Position numbers and translations under genes: made by a program. Of a DNA stretch of 64,000 nucleotides, positions 29,545 to 39,196 are shown piece by piece. This DNA is from Clostridium sp. GTDB lineage: Bacteria; Bacillota; Clostridia; Clostridiales; Clostridiaceae. The DNA is taken from NCBI GenBank assembly GCA_022773025.1, contig JALEZF010000021.1, positions 1 through 64,000 on the forward strand, given 5' to 3'. Under the pieces are notes generated by a model. That model did not search any database. It saw only the letters and a program-made list of their open reading frames with translations, and had not been told where the DNA came from. Position 1 is the stretch's first letter, and every line of letters starts with the position of its first letter.

Positions 29545-30855
29545 ATGAAGGTGAACTCCATATGGACTGATACGTTCAATATGCCATCATTTAAAAAATT
29601 AGAATCAGATCTAAATACAGATGTACTTATAATTGGAGGAGGAATTGCGGGAATACTATGCGCTTATTTTCTAAAAGATGCTGGGATTAATTATGCTTTA
29701 GTAGAAGGAAGCACTATATGCAGTGGTATTACAAAGAATACTACTGCAAAGATAACATCTCAACATGGGCTTATTTATGATGAGCTCCTAAAGGATATAG
29801 GAGAAGATAAGGCAAAGATGTACCTGAAGTCAAATGAAGCAGCTGTAGAAAAATATAGGCAGTTATGCAGAAACATAGATTGTGATTTCGAAGAAAAAGA
29901 TGCTTATGTTTATTCTCGTGACAATAAAGAAAAAATAGAAAAAGAAATTAATGCTTTAGATAAGCTTGGATTTAATACTGAGTTCAAAAGTCAGCTTCCA
30001 TTACCTTTTGAAATTGCAGGAGCCATAAAGTTTAAGAATCAAGCACAATTTAATCCGCTCAAATTCATTCAGCATATTTCAAAGGATCTTAATATTTATG
30101 AAAACACTTTTGTAAAAGGCGTAGAAGGAAATACTGCAATATGTGATGGAGGAAAGATTACAGCAAAGAAAATAATCGTCACTACTCATTTCCCATTCAT
30201 AAACGTCCATGGAAGTTACTTTTTAAAGATGTATCAGCATCGATCCTATGTAATAGCTCTTGAAGGAGCTCCTTACATAGATGGCATGTACTTAGATGAA
30301 AGTGAGAAGGGATTATCTTTTAGAAACTATAAAAATTTACTCCTTATTGGAGGGGGGGCTCACAGAACTGGCACAGAAGGAGGTAACTGGAACGAATTGC
30401 GTGAATTTGCAAGGCTAAACTATCCTGAGGCAAAGGAAAGGTATGCCTGGGCAACCCAAGATTGTATGACTCTTGATGGCATACCATACATAGGGCAATA
30501 TTCAGCAACCACTCCTAATTTGTATGCTGCTACAGGGTTTAATAAATGGGGAATGACTTCAGCTATGGTATCGGCAATGATATTAACAGACATGGTTAGA
30601 GATAAATCAAATGAATATGAAGAAGTATTCTCTCCTAGCAGAAGTATATTAAAAGGTCAACTTTTAGTAAATGGTTTTGAAGCAACAGTAAATCTTCTTA
30701 ATTTTTCAAGCAAAAGGTGTCCTCATTTAGGATGCGCTTTAAAATGGAACAATGTAGAACATACTTGGGACTGTCCATGTCATGGATCAAGGTTTACGGA
30801 AGAGGGGAAACTCATAGACAATCCAGCTACAGGAGATATGGATTTTGATAAATAA
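29545..30855 (+). CDS. FAD-dependent oxidoreductase with C-terminal Rieske [2Fe-2S] domain (YhfW-like)
   Basis: A 436-residue cytoplasmic enzyme. The N-terminus has the dinucleotide fold IIGGGIAGILCAYFL and a DAO-type FAD domain (about 20-365, with GFNKWGMTSAM near the C-terminal FAD contact). The last 70 residues form a Rieske domain: CPHLGC and CPCHGSRF supply two Cys and two His. The family member YhfW of Bacillus is longer. Its substrate is unknown. Neighbours suggest a role in redox or oxygen defence: a ferritin-like mini-protein follows and rubrerythrin debris lies beyond. GAGGAGG precedes the start. Confidence 0.88.
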   Translation: MKVNSIWTDTFNMPSFKKLESDLNTDVLIIGGGIAGILCAYFLKDAGINYALVEGSTICSGITKNTTAKITSQHGLIYDELLKDIGEDKAKMYLKSNEAAVEKYRQLCRNIDCDFEEKDAYVYSRDNKEKIEKEINALDKLGFNTEFKSQLPLPFEIAGAIKFKNQAQFNPLKFIQHISKDLNIYENTFVKGVEGNTAICDGGKITAKKIIVTTHFPFINVHGSYFLKMYQHRSYVIALEGAPYIDGMYLDESEKGLSFRNYKNLLLIGGGAHRTGTEGGNWNELREFARLNYPEAKERYAWATQDCMTLDGIPYIGQYSATTPNLYAATGFNKWGMTSAMVSAMILTDMVRDKSNEYEEVFSPSRSILKGQLLVNGFEATVNLLNFSSKRCPHLGCALKWNNVEHTWDCPCHGSRFTEEGKLIDNPATGDMDFDK

Positions 30856-30890
30856 TTTAAAATTAATATATTATTTTATGGAGGGACATT

Positions 30891-31106
30891 ATGGACAAAA
30901 ATAACAATGATGTAAAGATAACTACCTATGACAAACTTTTAAGAGCATGGCAAAATTCTATGGAACTAGCAAGAGATTTTGAAGTTTATTCAAAGGAAGT
31001 AAAGGATAATGATAATGTAAAAGAGGCATTTGCTAAATTTGCAGAGGATGAATGTCTTCATGCAGCCAAATTTAGAGAACTAATATTAGAATATCAGAGG
31101 CAATAG
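30891..31106 (+). CDS. two-helix ferritin-like (rubrerythrin-type) mini-protein
   Basis: A 71-residue helical protein with GGAGGG before the ATG. The second helix has FAEDECLHAAKFREL, an E-x-x-H-type metal motif as in ferritin-like and rubrerythrin proteins; the first helix has a matching acidic face (MELARDFEVY). A normal ferritin bundle needs four helices, so it would have to dimerise to make a di-iron site. The rubredoxin-like domain is absent. It follows the Rieske oxidoreductase by 35 bp and may be co-transcribed with it. Confidence 0.65.
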   Translation: MDKNNNDVKITTYDKLLRAWQNSMELARDFEVYSKEVKDNDNVKEAFAKFAEDECLHAAKFRELILEYQRQ

Positions 31107-31109
31107 AAC

Positions 31110-31143
31110 AAAAAGGAATTCTATGAAGATAGAATTCCTTTTT
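31110..31143. terminator. bidirectional-looking terminator
   Basis: Arms AAAAAGGAATTCTAT and ATAGAATTCCTTTTT with a 4-nt loop. The following 185 bases to 31328 hold no recognised gene. Confidence 0.88.
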
Positions 31144-31328
31144 GAAATAAGTAATAAAGTAAATTAAAGAATAATAAATATTATTTGACAACCTCAATAA
31201 AAGAGATGTAATTATTTTAGAATATTTAACCATGGTAAAATTCATGGGAGTGTTTTATGACGAAATATAGATTTTATCTAACTTAGCGGGGATTTATTGT
31301 AAAATGAATTTTAAATGAGGAGGATTTC

Positions 31329-31900
31329 ATGAGTAAACATCTATCAAAGGGCATCAGAGTACCAATTGAGTTGAACAACCCTTCGATTCAAAGAATTGAG
31401 GAAAAGTGTATAAAGTGTGGTATGTGCAAAAATATATGCACAGAATATATAGGTGTACATAACAGCTATTCACTAGAAGACACTAATGATACAGTGGTAT
31501 GCATAAACTGTGGTTAATGTGCCAATGTTTGTCCTGTATTCAGCATAACTGAAAAATATGAATATGAAGATGTGAAAAAGGCTATAACAGATACAGATAA
31601 AATAGTGATTTTTAATACTTCACCTTCTGTAAGAGTTGCATTAGGAGGGGAGTTTGGAATAGATGATGGAAGCTTCGTTCAGGTTAAAATGGTTGCTGTC
31701 CATCTTGGGTTAAGTATGCAGAAACTTATCATCCAAACATGATACCAAACATATCAACATCAAAGAGTCCTATTGGAATGCAAGGACCTACCGTAAAAGC
31801 TTATTTTGCAAAGAAGATGGGGATAGACCCAAGAAAGATTGTAAATGTAGAAGTAACACCATGTACAGCTAAAAAGTTTGAGATACGAAGAGGAATATCG
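31329..31900 (+). pseudogene. [FeFe] hydrogenase relic (stop codon and deletions)
   Basis: Starts well (GAGGAGGATTT then ATG) with ferredoxin-type clusters CIKCGMCKNIC and CINCG-stop-CANVCP. The TAA at 31515 replaces what would be Gln. Coding similarity continues to DGSFVQVKMV (about 31690). A deletion then removes roughly 65-70 residues and the frame resumes at CCPSWVKYAETYHPN, the first H-cluster motif (TSCCPxW), and NISTSKSPIGMQGPT. It reaches TPCTAKKFEIRR, the second H-cluster motif, and ends there. The third motif and the C-terminus are missing. It belongs to the ferredoxin-type monomeric hydrogenases of clostridia. Not functional. Confidence 0.85.
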
Positions 31901-32069
31901 TGCTTTACTTCACAACGTAGAAATGCAAAAGGTATTTGAAAAATCAGAAGAAACTATGTGGGAATGTCGTAATTGCGGACATTTAGTAATGGGCAAAAAA
32001 GCTCCAGAAGTATGTCCAGTATGTTTCCATCCTCAAAGCTTCTTTGAAGTAAGAAAAGAAAACTATTAA
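31876..32069 (+). pseudogene. rubrerythrin 3' remnant joined to the hydrogenase relic
   Basis: After the hydrogenase homology stops, the frame RYEEEYRALLHNVE then VFEKSEETMWECRNCG follows, with CRNCGHLVMGKKAPEVCPVC and HPQSFFEV. This is the end of the four-helix bundle plus the rubredoxin-like Fe(Cys)4 domain of rubrerythrin. The N-terminal three-quarters are lost. The junction is inside AAGTTTGAGATACGAAG, shared by both genes. It has no start or ribosome site of its own, so it is unlikely to be expressed as a functional protein. Confidence 0.82.
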
Positions 32070-32076
32070 TTTAAAT

Positions 32077-32120
32077 AAAAAAAACATGTAAGAAGTTTTG
32101 GCTCATACATGGTTTTTTTT
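32077..32120. terminator. bidirectional terminator
   Basis: Arms AAAAAAAACATGTA and TACATGGTTTTTTTT with a loop of about 14 nt. It separates the relics from the convergent GGDEF-EAL gene. Confidence 0.75.
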
Positions 32121-32164
32121 TATTTAGAGATCATAAATCAATTTCACAATCAATAGCTTTGAGA

Positions 32165-33919
32165 TTATTTGTATAAAGTTTCTATTTTTACTAAATCTTC
32201 ATAATCACTTATGGGCATAGGTCTATCAAAATAAAATCCTTGAGCATAGTCACAGCCAACATTATTTAAAAAGGTAGCCTGAGCCTCTGTTTCAACACCT
32301 TCAGCGATGACTGTTATATTAAGCTTATGAGCCATTTCAATAATTGATGATAGGATACTTTCCCCACGATCAGGATTTTCATTATTAGATAAGAATTTCA
32401 TATCAAGTTTTAAAATATCTATATGAATATCCTTTAATATATTAAGTGAAGAGTATCCGCTTCCGAAATCATCCATCATTACAATAAAGCCATAGCTATG
32501 CAAACGAGTCATAATCTTCTTAATTATAGCCGGATTATCAGTATATGCACTCTCTGTCAGCTCTAAATTAAGAAGATAAGGAGGTATTTCATATTTTTCA
32601 ACGAGGTTTATAAGAGTATATTCCAATTTGGGATTATATAAGTTTACACGGGATACATTTACTGATATGGGTAGGGGGGTGTATCCACAATCTATCCAAT
32701 GTCTAATTAATTGGCAAGCTTTTTCCCATATATAAAAATCTAACTTAGAAATAAACCCATTACGTTCGAATAAGGGAATAAAGTTGCTAGGATTAATAAT
32801 ACCCTTTATTGGATGAATCCATCTAACTAATGTTTCAGCGCCATTAGGAGATCCTGATTTTAAGTTGTATTTAGGCTGTAGATATAATTGAAATTGACCA
32901 TTTTCAAGAGCAAAGTCCATTTCATTAGTGATTTCCTGTTCGCGAATTAAAGTTCTACTCAGAACTTCATTATATATGGAATAAAATTCTACATAGCTAT
33001 CTTTACATTGTTTTGAAGCAAGAGTAGCCATATCAAACATAGTATGAACAGGAAGTTCTTTATTTTTAACTATGTATATTCCAAAGGATGGAACTATGCT
33101 GTAGTTTAAATCATAATTTTCAAGGGCTTCTCTAGCAGTTGATAAAAGAAGTTTTGCAGTATTTTCATCATAAGCTAAGCAAACGCAAAATACATCAGCT
33201 TCTATGCGACCATAAGTGAATAAAGTATTGTCAAGCGAAAATCTTTTTAATTCAGAAGCAATATATTTTAAAAGCCTGTCTCCTTCTTTCATTCCAAAAA
33301 AGGTGTTTATAAGTTTAAATCTATCAATATCAAGACGAACAAAGGCAAAATCTTTATTAGGATTGGATATAAGCATTTGATGAGTAATTTCAAAGAATTT
33401 TTTTTTATTATATACTCCAGTTAGGGAGTCATATTCAGATATATATTGTAATTGTTTAAAGGCTGTAAGCTGACTTCTAGTAATAACATTATTAAGTCTA
33501 AATCTTATTATATCAGGATTATATGGTTTAGTAACGAAGTCCCAAGTACCACATTCAAGGGCTTTAATTTCATTTTCAATATCATCATTTTCCGTAATTA
33601 CCACAATAGGAATGTTTTTAAGAAGAAGATTATGATGGATTAAAGTTAAAAGTTCATATCCATCAATTTTAGGCATGACTAAATCTAAGATGATTGCCGA
33701 TATTATGTCTTCATATTTATTTAAGATATCTATGGCCTTTTTACTATCTTCGGCCTCTATTGTCATGTGTTCATTTGAAAGTATTTTACATAATATTTTT
33801 CTGTTATCTATATTAGCATCAACTACAAGAATTGTTCTCATATCAAATTTGTTATTCCTGTAATGTTGTATTTGTTCAGATGTATGTATTGTAGAAAATG
33901 GTATATCAACTTTTTTCAC
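32165..33919 (-). CDS. response regulator with degenerate GGDEF and EAL domains (c-di-GMP phosphodiesterase candidate)
   Basis: About 584 residues. The start is set at GTG 33919, 7 bp after AGGGGG, rather than the longer open frame to 33964. Order: receiver (VVDANIDNR pocket, IILDLVMPKIDG phospho-acceptor, VTKPYN), GGDEF-like domain in which the active loop is EADVF, not GGDEF, then EAL domain with ETLVRW, SVNVSR, LELTES, DDFGSGYSSL, LKLDMKF and EGVET. The EAL metal and catalytic residues are kept, so c-di-GMP hydrolysis is likely; the cyclase site is not functional but may bind GTP. No kinase partner is adjacent. Confidence 0.86.
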   Translation of the reverse strand: MKKVDIPFSTIHTSEQIQHYRNNKFDMRTILVVDANIDNRKILCKILSNEHMTIEAEDSKKAIDILNKYEDIISAIILDLVMPKIDGYELLTLIHHNLLLKNIPIVVITENDDIENEIKALECGTWDFVTKPYNPDIIRFRLNNVITRSQLTAFKQLQYISEYDSLTGVYNKKKFFEITHQMLISNPNKDFAFVRLDIDRFKLINTFFGMKEGDRLLKYIASELKRFSLDNTLFTYGRIEADVFCVCLAYDENTAKLLLSTAREALENYDLNYSIVPSFGIYIVKNKELPVHTMFDMATLASKQCKDSYVEFYSIYNEVLSRTLIREQEITNEMDFALENGQFQLYLQPKYNLKSGSPNGAETLVRWIHPIKGIINPSNFIPLFERNGFISKLDFYIWEKACQLIRHWIDCGYTPLPISVNVSRVNLYNPKLEYTLINLVEKYEIPPYLLNLELTESAYTDNPAIIKKIMTRLHSYGFIVMMDDFGSGYSSLNILKDIHIDILKLDMKFLSNNENPDRGESILSSIIEMAHKLNITVIAEGVETEAQATFLNNVGCDYAQGFYFDRPMPISDYEDLVKIETLYK

Positions 33920-33964
33920 ATTTAAATCCCCCTGTGAATATAGTCTAAAAAAACCGCAATTCAA

Positions 33965-34250
33965 GTGATGGACACTTCAGTTACAGTAAAATAGTCTATG
34001 CTAAGTTATATTGATATTTAAATATAGCGTTAAAACTATTTAAATAAAAAAGTTAATGAGATTTATTATATAATTTTATATAATAACATAATTATTTCCC
34101 ATAATACCATAACAGGTAACCAAAATCAATTATTTAGCAAAAAATATGACAAATTTTTCTTTATGCATTAAGAAAACCCTATGTTAGATGTGGGGTTCAG
34201 TAAAACTTTTAGCGGTGAGGCATAAAAATATCAGAAGGAGGTCATTCAAA
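33965..34250. other. AT-rich intergenic region with palindromes
   Basis: No gene is seen. A 10-bp inverted repeat TTATTATATA/TATATAATAA lies at 34063-34086. An imperfect AAACCC/GGGGTT stem at 34174-34197 lies upstream of the IS200 relic and could be its left-end hairpin. Confidence 0.4.
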
Positions 34251-34454
34251 GTGAATGATATACACAGTCTATTACATACAAAATGAAACTGCAAATATCA
34301 TGTAGTATTTGCACCAAAGTATAGAAGAAAAGTATTTTATAAAGAAAAGAGATTGGAAATAGGAGCAATTTTAAGAGAGCTATGTAAATAGAAAGGCGTA
34401 AATATAATAGAGACAGAAGTTTGCTTGGATCATATACATATGAATGTAAATTAA
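34251..34454 (+). pseudogene. IS200/IS605-family transposase TnpA remnant
   Basis: The frame starts at GTG 34251 after GGAGG. It reads SLLHTK-stop-NCKYHVVFAPKYRRKVFYKEKR, then REL CK-stop-KGVNIIE, and DHIHM, the HUH active motif of Y1 transposases. Two internal stops (TGA for Trp, TAG) are present, and the gene ends right after DHIHM, losing the catalytic tyrosine helix. The remaining bases to 34582 are the upstream region of the next gene. Confidence 0.88.
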
Positions 34455-34582
34455 CCATATTTTAATATTAACTTATCCTAGATTTTACTTTCAATTGATA
34501 AAATGAGTTTGCTTACAAAAGGAATCATAATAATTTTCTATCAATAATTCAAAGTTTTATTGAAATTTGAAAGGGGTCAAAT

Positions 34583-37500
34583 ATGAAAAAAGAATTTGTT
34601 AAAGTATTGAGTGGTTTTATGTCAGGGTGTCTATTACTCAATCAATGTGTAACAGCCTTTGCTTCCACAGAATATGAGAGAAATACTACAGGTCTTTGGA
34701 TTACAGAGGTGTATCAAAATGATATTGACAGAAGTAAAGCAGCAAATGACAAGAGAGTAGCTGATGGCTATGATGCAGTTCACAGTTATAGTACAAAAGA
34801 TGATATGATGGAATTTGTTGAGATTACAAATACTAGTGACCAGGAAATTAACTTTAATGACAAATATGAGCTTATCTATACATCTGATAAGGGGATATCT
34901 AAAAGTCAGACAATAAAGGATAGCAGTGGAAGTGATAATATAATCATAAAAGCTAATGAAACAGTAGTGTTTTGGAATAACAGAACGGATCTTGATAGCC
35001 ATCCAACAGAATCTGAGTTTCGTGAAGACATGAATATACCAGATGATGTAAGTGTATATCAAATTATAAGTGGCGTAAATTTAGCTGCAAATAATGTAAC
35101 TTTTGCTATAAAAGAAAAAACCACAGGAGAGATTTTATCATCATTTAAGGTAAGTCCTTCAACAGATGAGCATACAGCGGATGGTCTATCTGTACAGCTT
35201 GCAATACCTGATTATAGCAGCAATATGGAGGTTTATGCACATCATACTCTTCCAACTCCAGGAGTAGTTTCATATCAGCAGCTAAATGGTCAAAGAAAGG
35301 TGAATATATCTGGAGAAACTAACCCAAAAGGCTTATTCATTACTGAAATAAGACCTAACGATGTGAATAGAAGTGGAGTATATGGCGTTGATGATGACAT
35401 AATGGAATGTATTGAGGTTACAAATACAACTGATAAGGAAATAAATCTTAATGATGAATATACCATAAAGTATGTAGTAAAAGCAGGATTCAAAAAAGAT
35501 ATGGATCTTTATCAATCTGATTTAAAGTCAAAAGATTGTATAATACCTGCAAATAGCAGTGCAGTTATATGGTGCTATAGAGAAAAAATTATGAACAAGA
35601 TAACGGCAGCGGGAAAGGTAATTCCAACAGAAGCTGATTTTAGGTCTGCATATAAAATTGATGATAGTGTTCCAGTATTTTTATGGACAAATCAAGATGG
35701 AATGAATAATAGCAATAGGTCAATTGAAGCCGTTAAGAAAAATGGGGAAATAGTTTCTTTTTATTCATATAATGGCGTTGATGATTTAAAAGATAATAGA
35801 AGTGTAGATTTATCTGTCAATCCTGAAGGTGCAGGAATGCTAGTTTATAGTACTCAATCGGTAAGCAATATGGGTACTGTTAAGCCTGACCAGTTATCAT
35901 ATGTTGTAGATGATGGCTCATCAATTAAACTTGAACTTGCACAGGAAGTTCCGTCTTCAATCAATCAAGGAGATGAATTAAGTGTTCAGTTTAATATAAA
36001 AGATTCTACAATTCCTAGGGAAAGCATGTCTATATATTATCGCTTTGATGGACAAGGAGAATGGTATAGGGATGTTGAGAAACGTCAAAATGTGCCTTCC
36101 ATGTTCTTTGCAAGAATTTCAGCAGATAAGTTATTTGCTCATAAGTATGTTGAATTTTATGTGAGTGCTAGGAATATGTATAGGGCAACAAATACAGAGA
36201 CATATAGAGTAAACATTAATCAGATAAATGATATTGATGGAATAAGGATGAGCGTTTCAGAAGGTGAAAATGTTGGTGGCAAGGTTACCATAACTGCAAA
36301 TAATGGTAAAGATAATTCTACTATGTCCATGGAGATAGATGGTAAAGATGTGGCTTTAAAGCCTGTTCTAGAGGATGGTGCATACTATGCATTCTCAACT
36401 AGTGGAAGAGACTCTTACTTTAAAACAGCATTAGCAACAACTGAAAATGAAATAATAGAACCTATTTCTTACTGGCGTGATATGAATGATAAAGCCATCC
36501 ATATAGACAACCAATATTTTTCTTATAATGAAGCTACTGATACATATGATGTTACACTTAGAATTTATTCTGGTACAAATGGAGCTACCTTCGAAGACAT
36601 CTATGTTCCAGATGCAAATAGGGATGACTTCTACGTATCACAATTAAGGATGCTTCTTGCAAATGGAAAACAATATCTTCCAACAAAAATTGGTCCTGAT
36701 AATGCTGAAACAAGCAATAAAACAAATTTAAGCACAGCACTTGATGCTTCTCATGGTGTTGGTGATACTGAAGGCTGGAGTCCATATATAGATGCTTCGT
36801 TTTCAATACCTTCAAGCGAAGTTACAGCAGTAGGGTATGAGCTTGACACAACAAAACTTGATGATGGAAACCATGTACTTAAAATATCAGATGGAACTTC
36901 AGTAAAGGAAGTTAATTTTATAGTAGATAATGAAAAGCCTGTAATTGACCTTGGAATAAATGATGGAGCAATCCTTACAGGCGATATAAAAATAGAACCG
37001 TCTATTTCTGACAATAGCAAAATAGCTGACTATATGGTGTTTCTTGATGATAAGGAAATTGAAGTGCCTTACGGAATAAGTGCAAGGGATTTAAAATCAG
37101 GAAAACATACACTAAGAGCTTCTGCAATTGACCTTGCAGGAAATGAAACATCTGAAAGTATCGAATTCGTTGTAGGGGAAATGGATATGAATCTTGAAGA
37201 TATGAGTACATTAGATATATCCGCTTCAAGTGCAAAGCTTTCTATAAAACTGGAAGATAAAAACTTAGAGGGTGCCAAGGTTAAATTTTATGAAGGCAAG
37301 GTACTTAGTATAGAAAATGGTGAGATATCTGCTGAGACAAAGGAAGGAGATACCCCTTATATACAATACACAATAAATGCAGCAAATACATCATCAGGGG
37401 ATAGCATAGCTGTAAACTGGGATGGTACTTCAACTAAGAGAAATGATGCTCAAGCTATTAGAATGTTTGTTCAAAATATAAATGATGGACAATGGGAAGT

Positions 37501-39196
37501 TATAGGAACAGCAGATGAGGAAGGTTCAATAAAAGCTTGTTTTGAAGCTGAAAACCATGTTAAAGATAATAAAGCGACTGTTATTGTGCAATGTACATCA
37601 AATGGAGCCGTTCCACAAACTAATGATGAGGAAGTATTAAAACAGTCAAAGGCAGCTCAGTGGGATGGAAATGAAAGACCTGAAAATTACGATTTCAGTT
37701 TTGCATGGATTACAGATACTCAGTATTATGCAGAATCATGGCAACACCACAACGAGAATATGAATCAATGGATTGTTGATAACAAAGATGAATTCAAGAT
37801 AAAGTATGTAATGCATACAGGAGATATAGTAGATGAATATAATATAGATTATCAATGGAATAATGCTGACAAAGCAATGAAGATATTTGATGATGCTAAC
37901 TTACCTTATGGAGTTCTTGCAGGAAATCATGATGTTGCAGCTGGAAGAGAAATAAATGATTTTTATTGGAAGTACTTTGGAAAGGATAGATTTGATTCAA
38001 AATCATACTATGGAGATTCCTATGAGAACAATTTAGGTCACTATGACCTTATAAGTCAAAACGGACAAGATTTCCTTATGATGTATATGAGTTGGAATAT
38101 CAGTACGGAAGAAATTGAGTGGATGAATAAAGTCCTTAAGCAGTATCCAGATAGGAAAGCTATAATTCTTTTACACAGCTATACAAATGTAAAGATATCT
38201 AACGACACATATCTTGATTATGCGGGAACGATGATTCAAAATGAGGTGGTTGCAACTAACCCTAATGTAATGGCTGTTTTAAATGGTCACTATCATGGTT
38301 CATCCTATGAAACAGCAAAGTTTGATGATGATGGCGATGGAATAAAAGAAAGAACGGTTTATCAAATTTGCACTGACTACCAATCTGGTTTTGAAGGCGG
38401 AGGAGAATACATTAAATTCCTATATTTTGATTTAGAGGGTGACAAGATATATGTGAATTCATATTCTCCATATTACAATGACTTCAATTATTTTGATACT
38501 ACTGTAGAAAATATCAGTGAAGAGGGTAAAAAGGCTACAGATGTTGATGCATATGTTTTGGATGTTGATTTCAATACAGACGAACAAACTCTAACAGAAA
38601 ACAGATTTACTGCTGCAATCAAGACTAATAAGGAACTTGGAGAAAGTAACGTTTATGAGGATGGAAATGCTAGTGTTGTAGTTACAGGATTAAATGAGAA
38701 CAGCAATTATGCATGGTATGCAGTTGCTGAAAATAGCCTTGGCGGAGAGCTGAAGACTGATATTTGTAGCTTTAAGACAAAAGCTGTGACTGATTTCTCA
38801 GTTCTTGAGAGTACTATAAATGAAGCATTAAAATACAATGAGAACGACTATACATCAGAATCCTATAAGGTTCTTAAAGATGAAATAGTTAAAGCTAATT
38901 CAATTCTCAACAATAAAGATGCATCTCAGTCTGATGTAGATGAGGAAATAAAAAAATTAAAGGCAGCTATTTCAGGATTAACGAAGAAAGGTCAATTACC
39001 AATAGGTCCAGGAAATCAAACGAATAATGGTACGCAGTCACAATCAGGTAACGGTGGTAATTCTAATATACCAAGTACTGGTGATTATGGTATGCCACTT
39101 GATACAATGTTCACAATTATGATTGCATCAGGATTGCTACTAGGTGGAATTTTTGTACGCAAAAGGAAATATTTAAATGGACATGAAGAAAAATAA
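34583..39196 (+). CDS. wall-anchored lamin-tail-domain / metallophosphoesterase protein
   Basis: A 1537-residue secreted protein. Order: signal peptide (to AFAS, about 28), two lamin-tail domains (about 36-200 and 250-420; GLWITEVYQND and GLFITEIRPND are paired starts), Ig-like regions (to about 870), a calcineurin-like phosphoesterase (about 1035-1290: TDTQYY, HTGDIVDEY, AGNHDV, LLHSY, NGHYHGS), an EF-hand-like DDDGDGIKE loop, a FIVAR-type three-helix module (about 1415-1475) and a sortase signal IPSTG (1496-1500) with membrane helix and RKRK tail. All metal ligands look intact. Likely an extracellular phosphodiesterase or nucleotidase on the wall; substrate unknown. It overlaps the next gene by 20 bp. 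Confidence 0.88.
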   Translation: MKKEFVKVLSGFMSGCLLLNQCVTAFASTEYERNTTGLWITEVYQNDIDRSKAANDKRVADGYDAVHSYSTKDDMMEFVEITNTSDQEINFNDKYELIYTSDKGISKSQTIKDSSGSDNIIIKANETVVFWNNRTDLDSHPTESEFREDMNIPDDVSVYQIISGVNLAANNVTFAIKEKTTGEILSSFKVSPSTDEHTADGLSVQLAIPDYSSNMEVYAHHTLPTPGVVSYQQLNGQRKVNISGETNPKGLFITEIRPNDVNRSGVYGVDDDIMECIEVTNTTDKEINLNDEYTIKYVVKAGFKKDMDLYQSDLKSKDCIIPANSSAVIWCYREKIMNKITAAGKVIPTEADFRSAYKIDDSVPVFLWTNQDGMNNSNRSIEAVKKNGEIVSFYSYNGVDDLKDNRSVDLSVNPEGAGMLVYSTQSVSNMGTVKPDQLSYVVDDGSSIKLELAQEVPSSINQGDELSVQFNIKDSTIPRESMSIYYRFDGQGEWYRDVEKRQNVPSMFFARISADKLFAHKYVEFYVSARNMYRATNTETYRVNINQINDIDGIRMSVSEGENVGGKVTITANNGKDNSTMSMEIDGKDVALKPVLEDGAYYAFSTSGRDSYFKTALATTENEIIEPISYWRDMNDKAIHIDNQYFSYNEATDTYDVTLRIYSGTNGATFEDIYVPDANRDDFYVSQLRMLLANGKQYLPTKIGPDNAETSNKTNLSTALDASHGVGDTEGWSPYIDASFSIPSSEVTAVGYELDTTKLDDGNHVLKISDGTSVKEVNFIVDNEKPVIDLGINDGAILTGDIKIEPSISDNSKIADYMVFLDDKEIEVPYGISARDLKSGKHTLRASAIDLAGNETSESIEFVVGEMDMNLEDMSTLDISASSAKLSIKLEDKNLEGAKVKFYEGKVLSIENGEISAETKEGDTPYIQYTINAANTSSGDSIAVNWDGTSTKRNDAQAIRMFVQNINDGQWEVIGTADEEGSIKACFEAENHVKDNKATVIVQCTSNGAVPQTNDEEVLKQSKAAQWDGNERPENYDFSFAWITDTQYYAESWQHHNENMNQWIVDNKDEFKIKYVMHTGDIVDEYNIDYQWNNADKAMKIFDDANLPYGVLAGNHDVAAGREINDFYWKYFGKDRFDSKSYYGDSYENNLGHYDLISQNGQDFLMMYMSWNISTEEIEWMNKVLKQYPDRKAIILLHSYTNVKISNDTYLDYAGTMIQNEVVATNPNVMAVLNGHYHGSSYETAKFDDDGDGIKERTVYQICTDYQSGFEGGGEYIKFLYFDLEGDKIYVNSYSPYYNDFNYFDTTVENISEEGKKATDVDAYVLDVDFNTDEQTLTENRFTAAIKTNKELGESNVYEDGNASVVVTGLNENSNYAWYAVAENSLGGELKTDICSFKTKAVTDFSVLESTINEALKYNENDYTSESYKVLKDEIVKANSILNNKDASQSDVDEEIKKLKAAISGLTKKGQLPIGPGNQTNNGTQSQSGNGGNSNIPSTGDYGMPLDTMFTIMIASGLLLGGIFVRKRKYLNGHEEK

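Noticed and set aside
31515..31517. Recoding of TAA in the hydrogenase cluster motif
   Set aside because: Other deletions in the same gene show it is a pseudogene; readthrough is not needed.
34634..37278. Several long minus-strand frames within the phosphoesterase gene
   Set aside because: They are antisense shadows with no ribosome sites or family features.
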